Below, piece by piece: positions 1 to 8,086 of a stretch of 64,000 nt of DNA. This DNA is from Desulfurobacterium sp. TC5-1. Its GTDB lineage: Bacteria; Aquificota; Aquificia; Desulfurobacteriales; Desulfurobacteriaceae. How positions within the stretch are numbered: the first letter of the stretch is position 1; each line of letters begins with the position of its first letter. Location of the stretch: positions 1,233,087-1,297,086 of the forward strand of contig NZ_ATXC01000001.1 of the NCBI RefSeq assembly GCF_000421485.1. Direction: 5' to 3'. Both the position numbers and the translations under genes were made by a program. The notes under the pieces were generated by a model. It was not told the DNA's origin, searched no databases, and was given only the letters and a program-made list of their open reading frames with translations.

Positions 1-1
1 A

Positions 2-1066
2 ATGGAACAGATAGTAAGAATACACTCTTCATCTGGAACGACTGGAAAACCAACAGTTGTAGGATACACAGAACACGATATGAAAGTTTGGCAGGAAGTA
101 ATGATAAGAACCTACCTTATGGCTGACGTTAATGAGAAAGATATTATCCATAACGCCTACGGCTACGGCCTCTTCACAGGCGGACTTGGATTTCACGATG
201 CTGCAGAGGCTCTCGGCGCAACCGTTGTTCCAGCAAGTGGTGGGTTTACTAAAAGACAACTTATGCTTATGAAAGATTTCGGTGCGACAATACTCTGCTG
301 TACTCCTTCTTTCGCACTCCACCTTGCAGAAGTGGCTAAGGAAGAGGGATACGATTTACAAAAAGATTTTAAACTAAGAGCCGGCTTTTTTGGAGCTGAA
401 CCGGCATCTGAGGGACTCAAAAAAACCGTCGCAGAAACGTGGGGAATAAGGTACGTAGAAGCATACGGACTGTCAGAAATAATAGGCCCCGGAGTGGCTG
501 CTACATGTGAATACGGACACCTCCATATATTTGAAGACCATTTTATCCCCGAGATTATTGACCCTAACACGGGTGAAGTCCTCCCGGACGGGGAGGAGGG
601 TGAACTTGTCCTTACAACCATAACAAAACAAGCTTTACCGATGATACGCTACAGAACAAAAGATATAACGGTTATCCATAGAGAACCGTGCCCCTGTGGA
701 AGAACGATACTCTACATTGAAAACATAAAGGGTCGTTCCGATGACATGCTTATAGTTAACGGTGTCAACGTATTCCCATCACAGGTTGAACACGTTATAA
801 CTCAGATAGAAGGGCTAACTCCGAACTACGTAATCGTCGTTGATAAAAAAGGGGTCCTTGACAAACTGGAAGTCTGGATAGAAGTAGATGAAAAACTTCT
901 AAAAGATGGAGTGGGAAGCCTCGATTCTCTCAAGAAAAAAATAGAAGAAGACATGTTGAACAGCTTATTCATCAATGCAAAAGTCAAATTGGTTGAACCG
1001 AAAACACTCGAAAGAAGCATGGGAAAAGCCAAAAGAGTCATCGATAGAAGAGAATTAAACATTTAA
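2..1066 (+). CDS. paaK: Phenylacetate-CoA ligase family enzyme, 5' end outside window
   Basis: AMP-forming aryl/acyl-CoA ligase of the PaaK group, which activates an aromatic acid with ATP and CoA through an acyl-adenylate. The visible 354 residues begin just before the P-loop-like motif [10 protein letters not shown]. They continue through an adenylate-binding motif, [12 protein letters not shown], near residue 155, and RYRTKDI near residue 218. Family members are about 430 residues, so roughly 80 N-terminal residues lie left of the window and the ATG at position 2 is internal. The stop is followed after 10 bases by an ACT-domain gene. Such PaaK/ACT pairs are common in anaerobes beside indolepyruvate or 2-oxoacid ferredoxin oxidoreductases. 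The exact substrate (phenylacetate, indoleacetate or another acid) cannot be read from the sequence. Confidence 0.9.
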   Translation: MEQIVRIHSSSGTTGKPTVVGYTEHDMKVWQEVMIRTYLMADVNEKDIIHNAYGYGLFTGGLGFHDAAEALGATVVPASGGFTKRQLMLMKDFGATILCCTPSFALHLAEVAKEEGYDLQKDFKLRAGFFGAEPASEGLKKTVAETWGIRYVEAYGLSEIIGPGVAATCEYGHLHIFEDHFIPEIIDPNTGEVLPDGEEGELVLTTITKQALPMIRYRTKDITVIHREPCPCGRTILYIENIKGRSDDMLIVNGVNVFPSQVEHVITQIEGLTPNYVIVVDKKGVLDKLEVWIEVDEKLLKDGVGSLDSLKKKIEEDMLNSLFINAKVKLVEPKTLERSMGKAKRVIDRRELNI

Positions 1067-1076
1067 GGAGGAAAAG

Positions 1077-1520
1077 ATGAAGGGCAAATACGCTGTTAAG
1101 CAGATATCAATATTTCTTGAAAACAGAAAAGGAAGACTATCAGACGTAGCCAAAACTCTTTCACTTGCAGATATAAACATCCGTGCCCTATTTTTAGCCG
1201 ACTCTTCAGAATTTGGAATTTTAAGGTTAGTTGTAAACAACCCTGAAAAGGCAAAAGCCGTTCTTTTGGCCGATAACTTCGCTGCCACAGAAACTGAAGT
1301 ATTCGCGGTAGAAGTTGAAGACAAACCCGGTGGATTCTACAACGTCGTAAAAGTTTTAGCGGAAAATGACATAGATGTAGAATATACCTACGCGTACGCG
1401 GGCTCTTCCTCAAAAGCCATCCTCTTTTTTAAAGTCAAAGATGCTCTATTTGAAAAGGCGGTAAAAGTTCTTGAAGAAAGCGGCGCAAAACTCCTTGAAG
1501 CCGCTTCAGTCTATAAATAA
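1077..1520 (+). CDS. Tandem ACT-domain protein, PaaK partner
   Basis: 147 residues made almost entirely of two ACT domains (about residues 3-68 and 72-144), the beta-alpha-beta-beta-alpha-beta fold that binds amino acids or related ligands. No catalytic domain is attached. The gene follows the ligase by 10 bases with an AGGAGG ribosome site directly before ATG, so it is probably co-translated. In anaerobic bacteria and archaea, proteins of this architecture often sit next to PaaK and are presumed to sense an amino-acid-derived ligand for the pathway. The ligand is unknown here. Confidence 0.88.
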   Translation: MKGKYAVKQISIFLENRKGRLSDVAKTLSLADINIRALFLADSSEFGILRLVVNNPEKAKAVLLADNFAATETEVFAVEVEDKPGGFYNVVKVLAENDIDVEYTYAYAGSSSKAILFFKVKDALFEKAVKVLEESGAKLLEAASVYK

Positions 1521-1534
1521 TAAGGAGGTAGCTT

Positions 1535-3115
1535 ATGGACTTCTTCTTTGCGGTAAGCCCAATTCTCCTCGTTCTTATCGGAATGCTTTTTTTCTCCCGA
1601 TCGGGCGTCTTCATGTCGGTGGCCGGCTGGATTTTTGCAGGTCTTGTAGCGTGGCTCTATTTCAAAACACCCCTTTCTGTCGTTATAGGCGCAAGTATTT
1701 ATGGAATTGTCAAAGCCTTTGCAATCACCTTTGCAGTAGCCTTTACAATGCTAATGATCTTCATAATGAAAGAGACTGGCGCTCTTTCTGAAGTCGTCAA
1801 AACAGTTCGTTCTATCACGACAAACAAAGTAGAACAGACACTGTTCATAGGAATGGGATTCGGTTCTTTAGCAACATCTCTTGGTGTGGTAACGCCAGCT
1901 CTATTCCCTCCTGTATTTGTGGCTCTTGGATTTACGCCTCTTGCTGCTGTTGCCATATCAATCCTATGCTACGATCCTCTCACATCCTTTGCACTTTTAT
2001 CTATCCCTATCACCCTCCCGGCAAGGGTCGTGTGGGGACCTTTTAACATAAAACCACCGGGAATAGCGAACCTTGAACAATTTATCTGGGTATTTACGCA
2101 GAAAATAACAATCTTTTTACCCGTAGTATCTGTCTGTTTTGCCCTTATGATGCTCTACTTTGTAGGAAAGTGGGAAGCTGTAAAGAAAAATTTCATCCCG
2201 GCTGTCGTTTCCGGATTGGTACTTTCACTTTCAGCTCTGGCAATGGCATACACAAAGGTTGTTCCCGTTGAAGTTATAGGTGTTCTTTCCGGCTTTTTCA
2301 CGATGATAGTTATCTACTTCATGTTCAGGAAGAGTGAAAAGACAGAAACAAAACTTGACAGTGCTTTCTTAAAAGCCATATCTCCATGGCTGTTTTTATT
2401 CATATTTTCTCTTATAACCAACTATCCACCTGTAAAAAGGTTCCTGGCCAATCTTCCAGGAAAGGTAGAAGTTCTTCCAATAATAGGTGGAAAAGTTATA
2501 GACCTGAACATATTCGCCCATGTTTACTTCTGGATACTCGTTGCGACTATTGTTTCGTTACCTCTCCTTAACCCGACAAAGGAACAGCTATCAAACGCCT
2601 TTAAAACATGGAAACAGAGAGTGAGCGGTCCCTTCATTGCCTATTCTCTATTCTTCGCAGTCGCATTTATAATGGCTTGGTCTGGAATGGAGATCGTAAA
2701 CGGAAAGCTAACAGCGGGAGCTAATTTTAAGGCAATGAACATGGACATAATCATCGGAACTACTCTTGCCCATATATTTGGAAAATTCTACCCATTGGTA
2801 TCACCTTTCTTAGGACTTTTAGGCGCATTCGTAGGCGGAAGTGAAACGGCATCAAACGTTCTCTTCGCAAAGATACAGTACAGTGCAATTGTAGCAACAG
2901 TGGGTGCTACCGCCTTCATGCCAGCGTACGGTGCACACGCAGTCGGCGGTGGAATCGCAAGTGCAATAACACCATCTAAAATCACAAACGCTGCCGCTCT
3001 TGTCGGACTGAAAGGAAAGGATGAAAGTAGCCTTTTAAAAACCATGATAATTCCTGTTTTAGCGATGACACTGTTTGTTGGTATTATGCTGCAGATAATC
3101 GTCTCAACAATGTAA
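1535..3115 (+). CDS. L-lactate permease (LctP) family transporter
   Basis: Polytopic inner-membrane protein of 526 residues with about a dozen hydrophobic segments. The region around residues 418-438 (SPFLGLLGAFVGGSETASN) matches the conserved SPFLG-LG-F--GS-TSSN block of the LctP/LldP lactate-glycolate permeases, and the C-terminal ITPSKITNAAALVGL stretch also fits the family. It starts 14 bases after the ACT gene behind AAGGAGG. Linkage to a CoA ligase suggests it may bring in a 2-hydroxy acid or an aromatic acid, but this is inference. Length agrees with the family (about 530-560). Confidence 0.85.
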   Translation: MDFFFAVSPILLVLIGMLFFSRSGVFMSVAGWIFAGLVAWLYFKTPLSVVIGASIYGIVKAFAITFAVAFTMLMIFIMKETGALSEVVKTVRSITTNKVEQTLFIGMGFGSLATSLGVVTPALFPPVFVALGFTPLAAVAISILCYDPLTSFALLSIPITLPARVVWGPFNIKPPGIANLEQFIWVFTQKITIFLPVVSVCFALMMLYFVGKWEAVKKNFIPAVVSGLVLSLSALAMAYTKVVPVEVIGVLSGFFTMIVIYFMFRKSEKTETKLDSAFLKAISPWLFLFIFSLITNYPPVKRFLANLPGKVEVLPIIGGKVIDLNIFAHVYFWILVATIVSLPLLNPTKEQLSNAFKTWKQRVSGPFIAYSLFFAVAFIMAWSGMEIVNGKLTAGANFKAMNMDIIIGTTLAHIFGKFYPLVSPFLGLLGAFVGGSETASNVLFAKIQYSAIVATVGATAFMPAYGAHAVGGGIASAITPSKITNAAALVGLKGKDESSLLKTMIIPVLAMTLFVGIMLQIIVSTM

Positions 3116-3180
3116 GAGAGGGTTGATTTTTACAGTTACAACACATTATAATGTTATGTAGAAAATTGGGGAGGTTAAAA

Positions 3181-3492
3181 ATGGCTTCAACGATGGAAAA
3201 ATCTATAAACTGGTCTCTTGCAGCTGTTTCCTTTATTTCAGTTGTTATGTATGCTTTCCTGCCTCTTGGAATTTTTGGAAACAACCTTGACTTCCAGCAC
3301 TTTCTTCTTCCAAAAGTTATCGTAGCCTTTATAGTAGCCATCGTAAGCGGCAAGCTCTACATGGGATATGCAAAGTTGAGGAAGCTTTCTCCAGAAGTTG
3401 TCTATTTCGGCCTTATCACAACACTTGGTATTACAGGGCTTTTGACCTACGTTATACTTGACCTTGCGCTGAAACTTTTTGGACTCGAGTAA
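3181..3492 (+). CDS. Small membrane protein of unknown function
   Basis: Encodes 103 residues with three hydrophobic segments (about residues 11-31, 43-60 and 74-98) separated by short basic loops, so an inner-membrane protein is likely. An in-frame ATG at 3151 has no ribosome site, whereas the ATG at 3181 is preceded by GGGGAGG at 3168-3174, so the later start was chosen. It lies 65 bases downstream of the permease and ends at a strong hairpin terminator, so it is probably the last gene of that transcript. I do not recognise the family. Confidence 0.7.
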   Translation: MASTMEKSINWSLAAVSFISVVMYAFLPLGIFGNNLDFQHFLLPKVIVAFIVAIVSGKLYMGYAKLRKLSPEVVYFGLITTLGITGLLTYVILDLALKLFGLE

Positions 3493-3520
3493 AAAAGGGG
3501 GCATATGCCCCCTTTTTTTT
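3491..3520. terminator. Bidirectional intrinsic terminator
   Basis: An almost perfect palindrome: A6-G5-C-ATAT-G-C5-T8. Read on either strand it gives a GC hairpin followed by a U run. It lies between two convergent genes, the small membrane protein (+) and bpsA (-), and can end transcription from both sides. Confidence 0.9.
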
Positions 3521-3527
3521 ATTTTTA

Positions 3528-4583
3528 TCAGGTAGTTGAACTTTCTGCATCATTGTAAATATCACCAACAATTGGCTCGTTAAAACCTTTAAATCCTCTC
3601 ACCGTTTCCACTCTAAACTGGGTTGATTTGTACCATATCTCCTTTGGTGGCTCTTTTACAGGCGTAAGCTGCCATCCTCTCATCTCTTCGTAGTAATCCC
3701 AGTTAACATACTCGTTAAAGTTGTGGAGAAGATCCGTTATAACAAGTCCCATATCAAGGAGAACCTTCTGAATCTTTCTCCACTTGTCAAGAGAGGACTC
3801 TCTTCTCGTTACACCAAAGTAACCAGCACACCTTTCAGATTTAAGAGTTGCAACACCTCTTCCAACAAAGGCCTTAATCGCCTCTACCGTTTCAGGGGGA
3901 TCACAAAAGAACGTATCGTAAGCACCTACAACATCGTCAGGAAGAGGCTGTCTCAAATCGTGAACTCTCGCATCAATATTGAGTCCATACTCATCAGAAA
4001 CCTCTTTGATAAACTTTATAAGCCTTTCGTCGATCTCAAGGATAGTAACTTTTTCAGGAAGTCCTGTAAGGGCAAGAGCAATACTCATGAGGTCGTCGTC
4101 ACCAAGAACACAAACCTTTTTTCCTCTCAAATCCCCCCTGTCATCGGCAAGAGCTACTCTTGCAAAGGAGTTTTCAGGTGTAACATAACCCTGATCGTAA
4201 CAGTGAATGGCCGGTGGTCTATTTTTTTGAATTTCAACAAACTTTTCAAAAGCCTCTTTCAATTCACCATCAATAACAACACCCCTTCCGTTACAGCAGG
4301 AACATCTGTGGGAAACGAACGGTTCTATTCCTGTTCTCTTTACAAAATCTGCGCCCTTTTCTGTTAATAGAATCTGGCTCCCTTCAAAAGCAAGCATGCC
4401 TTCTCTGTTAAGGATCTTCAAAATTTCTGCTACAAGTGGAAGCGGTTCGTCACAAAGGTCCACTATCTTCCAAAAATCACCGGTTGCAATGACAGCTTTA
4501 AGCACCTTTTCAACAGAAACGGGATAAGCCGGAACCTGTGTGTTCTTCTCCGCCTCCTGGGCAACCCTGGTCAAGAATTCCAT
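3528..4583 (-). CDS. bpsA: N4-bis(aminopropyl)spermidine synthase (branched polyamine synthase)
   Basis: Aminopropyltransferase that adds two aminopropyl groups from decarboxylated S-adenosylmethionine to the internal nitrogen of spermidine, giving a branched polyamine. The 351 residues show a winged-helix-like N-terminal part, a cysteine group (HRCSCC, residues 92-97), the family hallmark GDDDLMS (161-167) in a Rossmann-type domain, and DPPE (228-231). This is the DUF43/BpsA family known from Thermococcus and Thermus. It follows speE by 12 bases behind AGGAGG. Branched polyamines are known to stabilise nucleic acids at high temperature, which supports a thermophilic host. Confidence 0.9.
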   Translation of the reverse strand: MEFLTRVAQEAEKNTQVPAYPVSVEKVLKAVIATGDFWKIVDLCDEPLPLVAEILKILNREGMLAFEGSQILLTEKGADFVKRTGIEPFVSHRCSCCNGRGVVIDGELKEAFEKFVEIQKNRPPAIHCYDQGYVTPENSFARVALADDRGDLRGKKVCVLGDDDLMSIALALTGLPEKVTILEIDERLIKFIKEVSDEYGLNIDARVHDLRQPLPDDVVGAYDTFFCDPPETVEAIKAFVGRGVATLKSERCAGYFGVTRRESSLDKWRKIQKVLLDMGLVITDLLHNFNEYVNWDYYEEMRGWQLTPVKEPPKEIWYKSTQFRVETVRGFKGFNEPIVGDIYNDAESSTT

Positions 4584-4595
4584 CTACTTCACCTC

Positions 4596-5447
4596 CTATT
4601 TCTTAAATTCATCTATTACAAAGTTAGGAATCGCAAAAGCACCGTAGTGGATCTCAAGGTTGTAATATTTAAATTTTTTCTTCGTTCTTCTTACAACATC
4701 TTTCATCCTTTCAGATAACTCCTCCGGTGAAATTGTAAGAGGATCTTTACCGTTTGACGCAAATGTAAAACTCCACATACCGGAAGGGTAAGAAGGAATA
4801 AAAGCAAGATAAGGTCTGACCGTTGAAAAGACCTTTGTAAGATTTGAAACGACCATTACAAACTCTTTTTTCTGAGCAAAAGGTGATTCTGACTGAGTAA
4901 CAAAAACGCCATCGTCTTTCAGTGCCTTTTTAACATCCTCGTAAAATTCCTTTGAAAACAGAACAGCAGAAGGGCCAGCAGGATCCGAACAGTCAACTAC
5001 GATCACATCGTATTCATTCTCTTTCCCTTTAACAAACTCTCTCCCATCCTCGTAGTAGATAGAAACTCTCTCATCAGAAAGGCCAGAAGAGATTTCCGGA
5101 AACTCTTTTTTACAAAGCTCAACAACCTCTCTATCTATTTCAACCATATCAATATGGTCAGGATCATGCTTCAGTACTTCTCTAACTGTTCCACCATCAC
5201 CTCCACCGATAACAAGCACCTTTTCCGGTTTCCTTCCAAGGGTGAAAAGCGGAACATGAACTATCATTTCATGATAGATAAACTCATCCCTGTCAGTAGT
5301 TTGAACAGCACCATCAAGAACTAAAATCTTCCCAAAGGCCTCAGTCTCAAGGAGCATTATTTCCTGAAACGGCGTACTGTATTTACGGGCACCATAAACG
5401 TCAACAGAAAAACCAGCACCGTTAAACATCTCTGTAAACCTTAACAT
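4596..5447 (-). CDS. speE: Polyamine aminopropyltransferase (spermidine synthase family)
   Basis: Transfers an aminopropyl group from decarboxylated AdoMet to a diamine-type acceptor. The 283 residues contain the methyltransferase-like nucleotide motif GGGDGG (81-86), the gatekeeping stretch DGAVQTTDRDEF and the catalytic DCSDPAGPS. The start is ATG at 5447, six bases after GGGGAGG and overlapping the speB stop as TGATG; a GTG one codon upstream is less well spaced. Paired with agmatinase, it may use agmatine to make aminopropylagmatine, the thermophile route, rather than putrescine. Sequence alone cannot fix the acceptor. Confidence 0.92.
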   Translation of the reverse strand: MLRFTEMFNGAGFSVDVYGARKYSTPFQEIMLLETEAFGKILVLDGAVQTTDRDEFIYHEMIVHVPLFTLGRKPEKVLVIGGGDGGTVREVLKHDPDHIDMVEIDREVVELCKKEFPEISSGLSDERVSIYYEDGREFVKGKENEYDVIVVDCSDPAGPSAVLFSKEFYEDVKKALKDDGVFVTQSESPFAQKKEFVMVVSNLTKVFSTVRPYLAFIPSYPSGMWSFTFASNGKDPLTISPEELSERMKDVVRRTKKKFKYYNLEIHYGAFAIPNFVIDEFKK

Positions 5448-6250
5448 CACTCACCTCCCCAAAACTTTAAAATCATCTCCCTGATTATCTTCGCAGCCAG
5501 CATCTGTGTAATGCCTGAGGGGTCATAGGGGGGAGATACTTCAACAACATCAAATCCGGCAACTTTTACAGGTGGTAAATTATAGAGAATCTCGAAAAAT
5601 TCAACGGGATTTCCCCCACAGGGCTCAGGCGTCCCCGTACCAGGTGCAAAAGCCGGATCAAAGTAATCTATGTCAACCGTAAAATAGACAAAACTTTCCT
5701 CTCTTAAACGCTCGGGCAATCTTTTAATATCGATTCTTTCTATTAGAGGATTTTCATCTATCAGGTCAAACTCCTCCTTTGTACCGCTCCTTACTCCTAT
5801 CTGAATTATCCTGCACCCGAGCTCAAGAATTCTCCTCATAACACATGCATGAGAAAACCTCGTCCCAGAATACTCATCCCTCAAGTCGGCATGGGCATCA
5901 AAATGGACTATTGTTAGGTTATTATAACTTTTTTTAAGAGACCTAACAACAGGATATGTAACAGAGTGTTCACCGCCTATCATCACTGGAATCTCAAGTC
6001 TATCAGCAAAAACTTCCACCTCCTTCACCATTCTCTCAGGTGAAGCGGAAACTTCCACGTTTCCCACATCGGTAAACTCAACATCGACAAGGTCTCTTTT
6101 CAAAATAGGACTATAAGTCTCTAAGTTCTCCGAAAAAAACCGAACGCCATCGGGACCGAACCTGGTTCCGGGCCTGAAACAGGTAGTGCCATCGTAGGGA
6201 ACACCAAAAATAGTAACCTTTCCTGAATCCTTAGCACCGATAAATTTCAT
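5447..6250 (-). CDS. speB: Agmatinase / ureohydrolase family
   Basis: Binuclear-manganese ureohydrolase that removes urea from agmatine or from N1-aminopropylagmatine. Metal-binding motifs are GGEHS (residues 92-96), DAHAD (118-122) and a DIDYFDPAFAPG stretch further on; the 267-residue length is close to the family norm. The longest frame begins at 6280, but AAGGAG lies seven bases before the ATG at 6250, so that start was taken. It is the first gene of speB-speE-bpsA, consistent with arginine to agmatine to spermidine to branched polyamine. No arginine decarboxylase or AdoMet decarboxylase is in the window. Confidence 0.9.
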   Translation of the reverse strand: MKFIGAKDSGKVTIFGVPYDGTTCFRPGTRFGPDGVRFFSENLETYSPILKRDLVDVEFTDVGNVEVSASPERMVKEVEVFADRLEIPVMIGGEHSVTYPVVRSLKKSYNNLTIVHFDAHADLRDEYSGTRFSHACVMRRILELGCRIIQIGVRSGTKEEFDLIDENPLIERIDIKRLPERLREESFVYFTVDIDYFDPAFAPGTGTPEPCGGNPVEFFEILYNLPPVKVAGFDVVEVSPPYDPSGITQMLAAKIIREMILKFWGGE

Positions 6251-6302
6251 CCTTTTCTCCTTGTGGTAAAATTTATACAAACGCCCGCTGAGGAAATTAT
6301 AA

Positions 6303-6962
6303 ATGGATTATAAAATCAGGGGAACCAATATTTTAGGAATCGAAGTAATCGTAACAAAGGAAAACTGGAATATTGAAGAACTTAAGAAGTTCCTTATTGA
6401 AAAAAAAGCCATCTTAAAAAGAACAAGACTAATAATAACTTTTGATGATATTATACCGGAAGAGAAGGAAATAAAAGAAGTAGCCAATTTCTGTTCCCAA
6501 CTACCGGAAGTGTTTTTCTCCGGCTTTAAAACAAACAAAAAGGAAACCCGGGATCTATGTGTATCAGCCGGATTTCCCTGCGACATGTCAAAACTTGAAC
6601 TTGAAAAGCAGACAGAAAGAGCTTCAACGGAAGAGATAAAGTTCATAAAGAAGACCGTCCGTTCCGGCGAAAAGGTTTCATCCTCAGGAGACATAGCAAT
6701 ACTCGGAGATGTAAATCCGGGAGCAGAAGTTGAAGCCGGAGGAAACGTATATATATTTGGAAGCTTAAGAGGACTGGTTAAGGCCGGTATCGGGAAAAAA
6801 GAGTGTGAAGTAAGAGCACTGTTTGTTCAAACGCCAAGAATGGAAATTTGTGGAAGAGAAAAAATTTTTGAAAGAAATGAAAAATTTTTAAATTTCCGAT
6901 TAATATATAAAAATGATAAAATCAAAGTACTCGCGATGGAGAGGAGTAAAAATGGCCGATAA
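6303..6962 (+). CDS. minC: Septum site-determining protein MinC
   Basis: FtsZ-polymerisation inhibitor that blocks division near the poles. The 219 residues have an N-terminal alpha/beta domain (to about 100) and the C-terminal beta-helix domain with the signature GDVNPGAEVEAGGNVYIFGSL (about 139-159), which binds MinD. The C-terminal half of the beta-helix keeps the family pattern, though the usual HAG is KAG. It is divergent from speB across 52 bases and overlaps minD by 11 bases, so the Min proteins are made together. Confidence 0.93.
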   Translation: MDYKIRGTNILGIEVIVTKENWNIEELKKFLIEKKAILKRTRLIITFDDIIPEEKEIKEVANFCSQLPEVFFSGFKTNKKETRDLCVSAGFPCDMSKLELEKQTERASTEEIKFIKKTVRSGEKVSSSGDIAILGDVNPGAEVEAGGNVYIFGSLRGLVKAGIGKKECEVRALFVQTPRMEICGREKIFERNEKFLNFRLIYKNDKIKVLAMERSKNGR

Positions 6963-7749
6963 AGTTTTCTGCATAACTTCGGGGAAGGGTGGTGTTGGAA
7001 AAAGTACCGTAACTGGCAACTTGGCAACAGCACTGGCAATGAAGGGTTACAAAGTTGTAGCCATAGATGCAGATATAGGACTAAGAAACCTTGATTTAAT
7101 TTTAGGACTTGAAAACAGAATTGTTTATGACATAGTCCATGTTATAGAAGGGGTATGCCCGCCGGAGAAAGCACTCGTAAAAGATAAAAGAACAAAAAAC
7201 CTTTTCCTGCTTCCGGCAGCACAGACAAAAGATAAAAGTGCCGTTAAACCCGAAGATTTAGTTAGAATAGTTGAATCCCTCAGAGAAAAGTACGACTTTA
7301 TTTTCATAGATTCCCCTGCAGGAATAGAGGAAGGTTTTAAAACGGCCGTTGCACCTGCCGATGCGATACTCGTTGTAACAAATCCCGAAATGGCGTCTAT
7401 AAGGGATGCTGACAGAGTCACAGGACTTTGTGAAGCAATGGGAAAACCGGAACCCAAACTTATCGTTAACAGACTCGATCCGGCAAAAGTAAAAAACGGA
7501 GACATGTTAGATGCCGAAGATGTTGTTCAAATATTGGGTCTTGAGTTAATAGGCATAGTACCGGAAGATAAAAACATGGTTGCCTGTATAAACAGAGGCG
7601 AACCTGCCGTTCTTGTAAAGGAATCTATTGCAGGAAAAGCTCTGAGGAACATCGCCGAAAGAATACTTGGAAAAGAAGTTCCCTTTCTCAAACTTGAAGC
7701 AGATAACGGATTTTTATCAAAATTCAGAAAATTATTTGGCGGGAGCTGA
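6952..7749 (+). CDS. minD: Septum site-determining ATPase MinD
   Basis: ParA/MinD-type ATPase that binds the membrane in its ATP form, recruits MinC and oscillates with MinE. The deviant Walker A motif GKGGVGKST is at residues 11-19, with DADIGLRNLD nearby and a C-terminal amphipathic tail (LSKFRKLFG) as expected for membrane targeting. The longer frame from 6913 is rejected because GGAGAGGAG precedes the ATG at 6952, and MinD proteins start just before this sequence. 265 residues, normal for the family. Confidence 0.96.
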   Translation: MADKVFCITSGKGGVGKSTVTGNLATALAMKGYKVVAIDADIGLRNLDLILGLENRIVYDIVHVIEGVCPPEKALVKDKRTKNLFLLPAAQTKDKSAVKPEDLVRIVESLREKYDFIFIDSPAGIEEGFKTAVAPADAILVVTNPEMASIRDADRVTGLCEAMGKPEPKLIVNRLDPAKVKNGDMLDAEDVVQILGLELIGIVPEDKNMVACINRGEPAVLVKESIAGKALRNIAERILGKEVPFLKLEADNGFLSKFRKLFGGS

Positions 7750-7751
7750 AA

Positions 7752-7994
7752 ATGGGATTCTGGCCTTTCAATAAAAAACCAAGTAAAGACGTAGCAAAAC
7801 AACGACTTCAGGTAATCCTAAAATACGACAGAGCGGGGCTACCACCCAACGCTGTTGATGCGATTAAAAATGCTATTCTTAACGCCCTGAAAGATTTTCC
7901 TTTCGTTGACGTATCAGGAATAAAAATAAACTTCCCGCAGGACGATAGAGAAGAAAAAATTGAACTCGAAATTCCTGTAAAAACGGAACGATAA
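7752..7994 (+). CDS. minE: Cell division topological specificity factor MinE
   Basis: Eighty residues. The N-terminal stretch (GFWPFNKKPSKDVAKQRLQV) matches the MinE membrane-targeting and MinD-activating region, and the C-terminal half (about 30-80) is the dimeric topological-specificity domain. The ATG follows the minD stop by two bases. It stimulates MinD ATP hydrolysis and confines MinCD to the poles. The order minC-minD-minE is as in Gram-negative bacteria. Confidence 0.93.
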   Translation: MGFWPFNKKPSKDVAKQRLQVILKYDRAGLPPNAVDAIKNAILNALKDFPFVDVSGIKINFPQDDREEKIELEIPVKTER

Positions 7995-8086
7995 CTCCCC
8001 CTATCACAACCGGCAACTCTATTTCAAAAAATATTGTATAATTAAATGTAAATATACCTGTTTTGTAAACCTAATAGGGGGATGCC

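Noticed and set aside
3723-4367. A 214-residue open frame on the + strand
   Set aside because: It lies wholly antisense to bpsA, whose product has clear family motifs; no ribosome site or recognisable protein.
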